Source: Rhodanobacteraceae bacterium UBA703 (lineage in GTDB: Bacteria; Pseudomonadota; Gammaproteobacteria; Xanthomonadales; Rhodanobacteraceae). From it: 18,395 bases of DNA. Under the pieces are notes generated by a model. That model had not been told where the DNA came from. It ran no database searches and saw only the letters and a program-made list of their open reading frames with translations. Shown here piece after piece: positions 8,545-13,285 of the stretch (position 1 is its first letter; every line of letters begins with the position of its first letter). Where the stretch lies: contig DBMH01000108.1 of NCBI GenBank assembly GCA_002297645.1, positions 1 to 18,395 of the forward strand. Direction: 5' to 3'. The position numbers and the translations under genes were made by a program.

Positions 8545-8568
8545 GGTTCGGCTGCATGCAGCCGAACC
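8545..8568. repeat. 24-bp perfect palindrome between engB and gshA
   Basis: GGTTCGGCTGCA at 8545-8556 is followed immediately by its exact reverse complement at 8557-8568. In RNA it would fold as a 10-bp stem with a 4-nt loop. It lies 13 bp after the engB stop and 69 bp before the gshA GTG. No T-run follows on the minus strand. It could be an engB terminator or a dimeric-protein operator for gshA. A smaller palindrome, CGCATGCG (8535-8542), sits beside it. Confidence 0.7.
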
Positions 8569-8581
8569 CGACCAGGCCGCC

Positions 8582-9196
8582 TCAGCCGCCCTGTGTCAGC
8601 CCGAGCCAGCCGGCGACGACGCCGCGCGCCTCGTCCAGTCCCGTCTTCGCCGTCGACGAAAACAGCTGCGCGCTCGCCTGCGGGAATTCCGCCGCCAGCG
8701 CCTTGCGCACGGCCGCGAGCGTGCGCCCGCCCTCGCTGCGCGACAGCTTGTCCGACTTCGTCAGCAGGCAGTGGCAGGGCCGGCCGCTGGCCGCGCCGAA
8801 GGCGAGCATGTCGCAGTCGAACTCCTTCAGCGGATGACGCGAGTCCATCACCAGTACCAGCCCCTTCAGCGACATGCGCTCGCGCAGGTACTTGTCGATC
8901 ACGCCGCGCCAGTGCAGGCGCATCGCCTCGGGCACCTTGGCATAGCCGTAGCCGGGCAGGTCGATCAGGCGGAACGCCTCGTCACCGACCGGAAACACGT
9001 TGAGCAATTGGGTGCGCCCCGGTGTCTTCGACGTGCGCGCCAGCCCCTGCTGGTCGCAGATCGCATTGAGCGCGCTGGATTTGCCCGCGTTCGAGCGGCC
9101 GGCGAAGGCGACCTCGGCGCCCTGGTCGGCGGGCAGCTGGTCGAGACGGTTCGCGCTGGTCAGGAAGCGCGTCTGGCGGAATGGGTGGACGGCCAT
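8582..9196 (-). CDS. engB: Ribosome biogenesis GTP-binding protein EngB (YihA/YsxC), 204 residues
   Basis: Small essential GTPase that acts late in assembly of the 50S ribosomal subunit. All G motifs are visible: G1/P-loop GRSNAGKSS at residues 33-41 (the N-A-G-K-S form typical of EngB), the G2 region SKTPGRTQLLNVF, G3 DLPGYGYAKV, G4 TKSDK, and an SSTAKTG G5-like segment. The MAVHPFRQTRFLTSA N-terminus matches the family's usual lead into the G domain, so the ATG at 9196 is preferred over an ATG 28 codons upstream. GGGAG lies 4 bases before it. The gene is divergent from cytochrome c4, sharing a 128-bp intergenic region, and precedes gshA on the same strand. Confidence 0.95.
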   Translation of the reverse strand: MAVHPFRQTRFLTSANRLDQLPADQGAEVAFAGRSNAGKSSALNAICDQQGLARTSKTPGRTQLLNVFPVGDEAFRLIDLPGYGYAKVPEAMRLHWRGVIDKYLRERMSLKGLVLVMDSRHPLKEFDCDMLAFGAASGRPCHCLLTKSDKLSRSEGGRTLAAVRKALAAEFPQASAQLFSSTAKTGLDEARGVVAGWLGLTQGG

Positions 9197-9212
9197 GGAA
9201 CTCCCGGTCGGT

Positions 9213-9241
9213 TTGACCGTGTTTGAAGTCACGGAGATAAT
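9213..9241 (+). promoter_or_regulatory. Sigma-70 promoter of the cytochrome c4 / dsbA cluster
   Basis: TTGACC (9213-9218, 5/6 match to TTGACA) and GATAAT (9236-9241, 5/6 match to TATAAT) are separated by exactly 17 bp in an AT-richer patch of the engB-cytochrome intergenic region. Transcription would start near 9248, giving a leader of about 77 nt before the ATG at 9325. Confidence 0.65.
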
Positions 9242-9324
9242 TCCGCGGATACCGTCGGCGCCGCAGCTCGGCTGCGCCACGACGGCCCCGCGTCATCCCC
9301 ACGGTTTTTTCTGGAGTCGAGTGT

Positions 9325-10002
9325 ATGAGCTTTCCGCGCGCCCATGTTCGACACGCGCTTGCATTGGCAACGCTGCTGACGGCCGGCGCGGCCGCGGCTT
9401 CCGACAACGCTCCGGTGCTCGGCGATGCCAAGGCCGGCGAAGGCAAGGCGGCCGTCTGCGCTGCCTGCCACGGCGGCGACGGCAATCCGACCGACAAGCA
9501 GTATCCGAAGCTGGCCGGCCAGAACGAGGCCTACATCGCACGCCAGCTGGAGGCGTTCAAGTCGCAGAAGCGCCAGAACCCGATCATGCTCGGTTTTGCC
9601 GCGACGCTGTCGACGCAGGACATGCACGACGTCGGCGCGTTCTTCGCGACCAAGCGCGCGCTGCCCGGTGTGGCCGACGAGAAGCTGCTCGAGCGCGGCC
9701 AGTCCCTGTACCGCGGCGGCGACGCCAAGCTCGGCGTGCCGGCCTGCATGGCCTGCCACGGTCCGGATGGGCGCGGCATGGCGGGCACGGGCTATCCGCA
9801 GCTCGGCGGCCAGTGGGCCGACTACGTCGCCGCCAAGCTGAAGGACTGGAAGGGCGGCACGAGCTGGGGCGAGGACAACAACGCGAAGATCATGCCGTCG
9901 ATCGCCGCTTCGCTCAGCGACGCCGACATCGAGGCCGTCGCCTCGTACGTCGAAGGCCTGCACACGGCCGCTGCCGCCTCCGGCGCCACTGCGGCGAAGT
10001 AA
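9325..10002 (+). CDS. Cytochrome c4, dihaem periplasmic electron carrier, 225 residues
   Basis: A class I dihaem c-type cytochrome that passes electrons from the bc1 complex to terminal oxidases at the periplasmic face of the inner membrane. It starts at ATG 9325 with GGAG eight bases upstream. A signal peptide with an Ala-rich end (GAAAAS) covers roughly residues 1-25. Two similar cytochrome domains follow. The first has C45-AA-C48-H49 with the likely axial Met88 in NPIMLGF. The second has C141-MA-C144-H145 with the likely axial Met190 in KIMPSIA. Conserved flanking text such as YPKLAGQ and YPQLGGQWADYV repeats in both halves, as expected of c4. It heads a run of envelope redox genes; the first dsbA begins 103 bp downstream. 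Confidence 0.95.
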   Translation: MSFPRAHVRHALALATLLTAGAAAASDNAPVLGDAKAGEGKAAVCAACHGGDGNPTDKQYPKLAGQNEAYIARQLEAFKSQKRQNPIMLGFAATLSTQDMHDVGAFFATKRALPGVADEKLLERGQSLYRGGDAKLGVPACMACHGPDGRGMAGTGYPQLGGQWADYVAAKLKDWKGGTSWGEDNNAKIMPSIAASLSDADIEAVASYVEGLHTAAAASGATAAK

Positions 10003-10105
10003 GCCCGCCGCGGCGGTTGCAGCCCAATTCAGCGGCGCGCGGGAACACTCGCCGCCGCCCCGGCCCGCGGCTCACCCGCATGCCGCCCCGATCACGGAGA
10101 ACCCC

Positions 10106-10783
10106 ATGTTCAAGCGCGTCACTGCCCTGCTGTTCGGCCTCGCCTTCGCCGCCGCCGGCCATGCCGCCGAGTCGTTCGAGGCCGGCAAGCACTATTTCCT
10201 GATCGAGCCGCCGCAGCCCACCAACACGGGCGACAAGGTCGAGGTCGTGGAGGTGTTCTCCTACGGCTGCCCGGCCTGCAACCTGTTCCGTCCGACGATG
10301 GAGAAGGTCAAGGCGGCGCTGCCGGCGAACGCGGAGCTGACCTACCTGCCGGCGTCCTTCAATCCGTCGGAGAACTGGCCCACCTTCCAGCGCGCGTTCT
10401 ACGCCGCCCAGGCGCTCGGCATCGTCGACAAGACCCACGAAGCCACCTTCGACGCGATCTGGAAGGACGAGGGCACGCTGCGCATCACGGATCCGAAGAG
10501 CCGCAGGCTGGTCAAGAAGATGCCGACGGTCGAGGACATCGGCGCCTTCTACGCGACGGTCGCGGGCATCAAGGCCGAGGATTTCGTCGGCGTCGCCAAC
10601 TCGTTCGCCGTCAACACGAAGATGAAGCGCGCCGATTCGCTGATCAAGGCGTACGGCGTCGACTCGACGCCGACGTTCGTCATCGCCGGCAAGTACCGTT
10701 TCACGGCGAGCTCGGTCGGCTCGATCGAGCAGGTCATCCCGCTGCTCAAGTTCCTGGTCGAGAAGGAAGCCGCCGGCAAGTGA
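10106..10783 (+). CDS. DsbA-family thiol:disulfide oxidoreductase 1, active site CPAC, 225 residues
   Basis: A periplasmic thioredoxin-fold protein expected to introduce disulfides into exported proteins. The ATG at 10106 follows GGAGA (10096-10100) with a 5-base gap. The signal peptide runs to about GHAAES near residue 20. The active site is C55-PA-C58 within EVFSYGCPACNLF; the usual DsbA dipeptide is Pro-His, so His is replaced by Ala. The cis-proline loop is STPTFVI, with Thr188 before Pro189. There are no other cysteines. Compared with the next two copies it has about a dozen extra residues in the helical domain (WKDEGTLRITDPKSRRLVKKM) and is the most divergent of the three. It lies 103 bp after cytochrome c4 and 47 bp before the next dsbA. 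Confidence 0.9.
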   Translation: MFKRVTALLFGLAFAAAGHAAESFEAGKHYFLIEPPQPTNTGDKVEVVEVFSYGCPACNLFRPTMEKVKAALPANAELTYLPASFNPSENWPTFQRAFYAAQALGIVDKTHEATFDAIWKDEGTLRITDPKSRRLVKKMPTVEDIGAFYATVAGIKAEDFVGVANSFAVNTKMKRADSLIKAYGVDSTPTFVIAGKYRFTASSVGSIEQVIPLLKFLVEKEAAGK

Positions 10784-10830
10784 CGCCCGCGGCGAACCGC
10801 CCGCTGACGCCCACGATACGGAGTGATGCC

Positions 10831-11475
10831 ATGTTCCTGCGCCCGCTGATCCTCGCCGCCGGCCTCCTGTTCGGCACCGCCGCCTTCGCGGCCGACGCGC
10901 CGAAATGGGAAGCGGGCAAGCACTACGCCCTGATCGACCCGCCGGTGCCCACCAGCACCGGCGACAAGATCGAGGTGCTCGAGGTGTTCTCCTACGCCTG
11001 CCCGCACTGCGCGCACTTCCAGCCGTCCGCGGACAAGCTCAAGGCCGAGCTGCCGAAGAACGCCGAGTTCACGCTGATGCCGGCCGACTTCCAGCCGATC
11101 TGGCTGGTGTTCGCGCGCGCGTTCTACGCCGCCAAGTCGATGGGCGTGCTCGACAAGACACACCAGCTGACGTTCGACGCGCTCTATCGCGACAACCTGC
11201 GGCCGCAGTCGCTGGAAGAGATCGCCGACCTCTATGCCACGTACGGCGTCGACAAGAAGACGTTCCTCTCCACCGCGCAGTCGTTCGTCGTCGAAGGCCA
11301 GCTCGAACAGATCCGCGGCCGCGAAATGGCCTACGGCATCGAATCGACGCCGACCCTGATCATCAACGGCAAGTACCGCGTCACGGCCAACACCGAAGCC
11401 GGCGTCGCGTTCGACCAGATGGTCGAGATCGCGCAGTACCTCGTCGCGCAGGAAGCGAAGAAGACCAGGAAGTGA
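10831..11475 (+). CDS. dsbA: DsbA-family thiol:disulfide oxidoreductase 2, active site CPHC, 214 residues
   Basis: The copy with the canonical DsbA active site, C57-PH-C60 in EVFSYACPHCAHF, and so the best candidate for the main disulfide-introducing oxidase. The ATG at 10831 is chosen over a GTG at 10780 that overlaps the previous stop, because GGAG (10820-10823) lies 7 bases upstream and a clean signal peptide (MFLRPLILAAGLLFGTAAFA) then begins. The cis-proline loop is ESTPTLII, with Thr173 before Pro174, whereas E. coli DsbA has valine there. No other cysteines are present. Only 47 bp separate it from dsbA copy 1, so the two are probably co-transcribed. It closely resembles the third copy. 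Confidence 0.93.
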   Translation: MFLRPLILAAGLLFGTAAFAADAPKWEAGKHYALIDPPVPTSTGDKIEVLEVFSYACPHCAHFQPSADKLKAELPKNAEFTLMPADFQPIWLVFARAFYAAKSMGVLDKTHQLTFDALYRDNLRPQSLEEIADLYATYGVDKKTFLSTAQSFVVEGQLEQIRGREMAYGIESTPTLIINGKYRVTANTEAGVAFDQMVEIAQYLVAQEAKKTRK

Positions 11476-11530
11476 GTTCCGCCGGGCCGGCGGCGATCGC
11501 CGCCCGCGCCCGGATGCCCGGCAAGGAACG

Positions 11531-11560
11531 TTCGCCTCGGCGCGTGGTCTCGCGTAGTCT
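11531..11560 (+). promoter_or_regulatory. Possible promoter ahead of the third dsbA
   Basis: TAGTCT (11555-11560) could be a -10. Upstream, TTCGCC (11531-11536) is a weak -35 with an 18-bp spacer. It lies in the 118-bp gap before the third dsbA and would give a leader of about 27 nt containing the GAGGGGA ribosome-binding site. The match is weak. Confidence 0.25.
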
Positions 11561-11593
11561 GCGCCACCACCACTCCGAGGGGACTCCCGAACC

Positions 11594-12277
11594 ATGCTGA
11601 AGCCACTGCGCCTGCTGCTCGCCGGGCTCTTGTTCATCGCCGCCGGCGCGAACGCCGCCGACGCCGCCGGATCGGCCACCGCGCCGGCCTGGGAAGAAGG
11701 CAAGAACTACTTCCCGATCGACCCGCCCCAGCCCACCGCGAGCGGCGGCCGGATCGAGGTGCTGGAGGTCTTCTCCTACGCCTGCTCGCACTGCGCCCAC
11801 TTCCAGCCCTATGCGGAGCAGATCAAGGCCGCGCTGCCGGACTACGCCCGCTTCGACTACATGCCGGCGATCTTCAATGCGCAGTGGGAGCCGTACGCCC
11901 GCGCGTACTACACGGCGCAATCGCTCGGCGTGCTCGACAAGACGCATCAGGCGCTGTTCGACGCGCTGCATCGCGACCACAAGCCGCTGCGCACGATCGA
12001 GGACCTCGCCGGTTTCTACGCCGAGCACGGCGTCGACCGCGCGAAGTTCCTCGCCACCGCCGGCTCGTTCGAGGTCGAGAGCAAGCTCCAGCGCGCGATG
12101 GCCATGGTCAAGAACTACGGCGTCGACGGCACGCCGAGCGTCATCGTGAACGGCAGGTATCGCGTCACGACGCAGGCCGCCGGCGGCTATCCGCAGCTGA
12201 TCGAGCTGGTCGGCTACCTCGTGAAGAAGGAACACGAGGCGCCGAAGGCGGGCAAGGCCGCGGCGAAGAAGAAGTAA
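11594..12277 (+). CDS. DsbA-family thiol:disulfide oxidoreductase 3, active site CSHC, 227 residues
   Basis: The third consecutive DsbA-like protein, exported by the signal peptide MLKPLRLLLAGLLFIAAGANA. The active site is C64-SH-C67 in EVFSYACSHCAHFQP: the usual Pro between the cysteines is Ser, a rare variant expected to change redox potential. The cis-proline loop is DGTPSVIV (Thr180-Pro181). There are no further cysteines. Long shared stretches with copy 2 (IEVLEVFSYAC, GVLDKTHQ) point to duplication between these two. It ends in a lysine-rich tail (KAGKAAAKKK) that the other copies lack. ATG 11594 is preceded by GAGGGGA (11577-11583) with a 10-base gap. A strong hairpin follows its stop. 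Confidence 0.9.
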   Translation: MLKPLRLLLAGLLFIAAGANAADAAGSATAPAWEEGKNYFPIDPPQPTASGGRIEVLEVFSYACSHCAHFQPYAEQIKAALPDYARFDYMPAIFNAQWEPYARAYYTAQSLGVLDKTHQALFDALHRDHKPLRTIEDLAGFYAEHGVDRAKFLATAGSFEVESKLQRAMAMVKNYGVDGTPSVIVNGRYRVTTQAAGGYPQLIELVGYLVKKEHEAPKAGKAAAKKK

Positions 12278-12301
12278 CCGATCCGACCACCGGAAGTGCG
12301 A

Positions 12302-12327
12302 CCGGCGGCGCTTGCCAGCGTCGCCGG
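12302..12327. terminator. Hairpin after the third dsbA, overlapping the next gene's promoter
   Basis: CCGGCGGCGCT (12302-12312) pairs with AGCGTCGCCGG (12317-12327) through 11 bp (one G-T wobble) with a 4-nt loop. It lies 24 bp after the dsbA stop. No T-run follows, so rho-independent termination is uncertain. The loop carries the -35 of the next gene. Confidence 0.45.
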
Positions 12328-12340
12328 CGCTGACTAGCCT
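12312..12340 (+). promoter_or_regulatory. Candidate leaderless promoter of the EEP-family gene
   Basis: TTGCCA (12312-12317) and TAGCCT (12335-12340) are separated by exactly 17 bp, and the -10 ends 6 bases before the ATG at 12347. Transcription would therefore begin at or next to the start codon. No Shine-Dalgarno sequence is visible upstream of that ATG, which agrees with a leaderless transcript. Confidence 0.5.
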
Positions 12341-12346
12341 GCCCGC

Positions 12347-13147
12347 ATGAATTCCGCCGCGCCCGCAGCCGCCGCGCCCGGTGCCGACGACGCGCCGAGG
12401 CTGCGCCTCGTCAGCTGCAACATCCTCGCCGGCGGCAGCATCCGACGCTACCGCGACTACGTCACGCACAGCTGGAAGCACGTGCTGCCGACCGGCAAGC
12501 GCGCCAACCTCGACGGCCTGGCGCGCGTGATCGGCGACTTCGATCTCGTCGGACTCCAGGAAGCCGATGCCGGCAGCCTGCGCTCTGGCTTCCTCAACCA
12601 GACGCAATACCTCGCCGAAGCCGCGGGCTTCCCGTACTGGAGCCACCAGCCGAACCGGCGCGTGTCCCGCCTCGCCACGTCGAGCAACGGCCTGCTCGCG
12701 CGCCAGCAGCCGGACGAGGTGCTCGACTACCCGCTGCCCGGCCGCATTCCCGGCCGCGGCGCGCTGTGGGCACGCTTCGGCCATGGTCCCGACGCGCTGG
12801 TCGTCGTCGTCGCGCACCTGTCGCTCGGTGCCGTCGCGCGCGCGCGCCAGCTCGCCTTCATCGCCGAACTGCTGGAGCGCCATCCCCGGGCGATCCTGAT
12901 GGGCGACCTCAACACCTCGGCCAACAGCCGCGAACTCGACGTGCTCTACGCGCGTACCGCCCTCGCGCCGCCTCCGCAGGCCCCGGCGACGTTCCCGAGC
13001 TGGCGCCCCAGCCGTGCGCTCGATCACATCCTGGTGTCCGGATCCATCGAGGTCGAACGCCTCTGGGCCCTGCCGTACCCGGTGTCGGACCACCTGCCGA
13101 TCGCGGCCAGCGTGCGCCTGCCCGTCCCGCTCGCACGCCCGTCCTGA
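12347..13147 (+). CDS. Endonuclease/exonuclease/phosphatase-family protein, 266 residues
   Basis: A metal-dependent phosphoesterase of the exonuclease III/DNase I fold; the substrate (nucleic acid, sugar-phosphate or phospholipid) cannot be told from sequence. Signature residues are in order: SCNI with Asn25, LQEAD with Glu72 (metal ligand), VAHLSLG with the likely catalytic His157, GDLNT at 187-190, LDHILVSG near 226-232, and SDHLPI with His249. The length fits small bacterial members. No signal peptide is apparent, so it is probably cytoplasmic. The start is ATG 12347, with no ribosome-binding site but a promoter just upstream. Its position after dsbA genes is, from memory, conserved in Xanthomonads. 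It is convergent with a TonB receptor gene across a strong terminator. Confidence 0.9.
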   Translation: MNSAAPAAAAPGADDAPRLRLVSCNILAGGSIRRYRDYVTHSWKHVLPTGKRANLDGLARVIGDFDLVGLQEADAGSLRSGFLNQTQYLAEAAGFPYWSHQPNRRVSRLATSSNGLLARQQPDEVLDYPLPGRIPGRGALWARFGHGPDALVVVVAHLSLGAVARARQLAFIAELLERHPRAILMGDLNTSANSRELDVLYARTALAPPPQAPATFPSWRPSRALDHILVSGSIEVERLWALPYPVSDHLPIAASVRLPVPLARPS

Positions 13148-13237
13148 CGAGTCAGGAGTGCCGCCGGGCAAGCGCACCGGTGAACGAACCGGAGTGGCAG
13201 CGGAGTGGCGAGGGATCCCATCGCCGGGCGCGAAGAA

Positions 13238-13264
13238 GAAAGGGCCGCGCGAGGCGGCCCTTTC
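13238..13264. terminator. Bidirectional rho-independent terminator
   Basis: An 11-bp perfect stem (GAAAGGGCCGC at 13238-13248, its complement at 13254-13264) with a 5-nt loop lies between two convergent genes. It is followed by TTTCCCTTCT-type sequence on the plus strand and TTTCTTCTTC on the minus strand, so it can serve both. The rest of 13148-13285 shows nothing else. Confidence 0.8.
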
Positions 13265-13285
13265 CCTTCTCCGCAGACCGGCCGG

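Noticed and set aside
10005..10016. CCGCCGCGGCGG palindrome after cytochrome c4 as a terminator
   Set aside because: A short simple GC repeat of this kind is common by chance here and has no T-run.
10780..10830. GTG overlapping the first dsbA stop as start of the second dsbA (translational coupling)
   Set aside because: It would add 17 residues ahead of a clean signal peptide; the ATG at 10831 has its own GGAG site.
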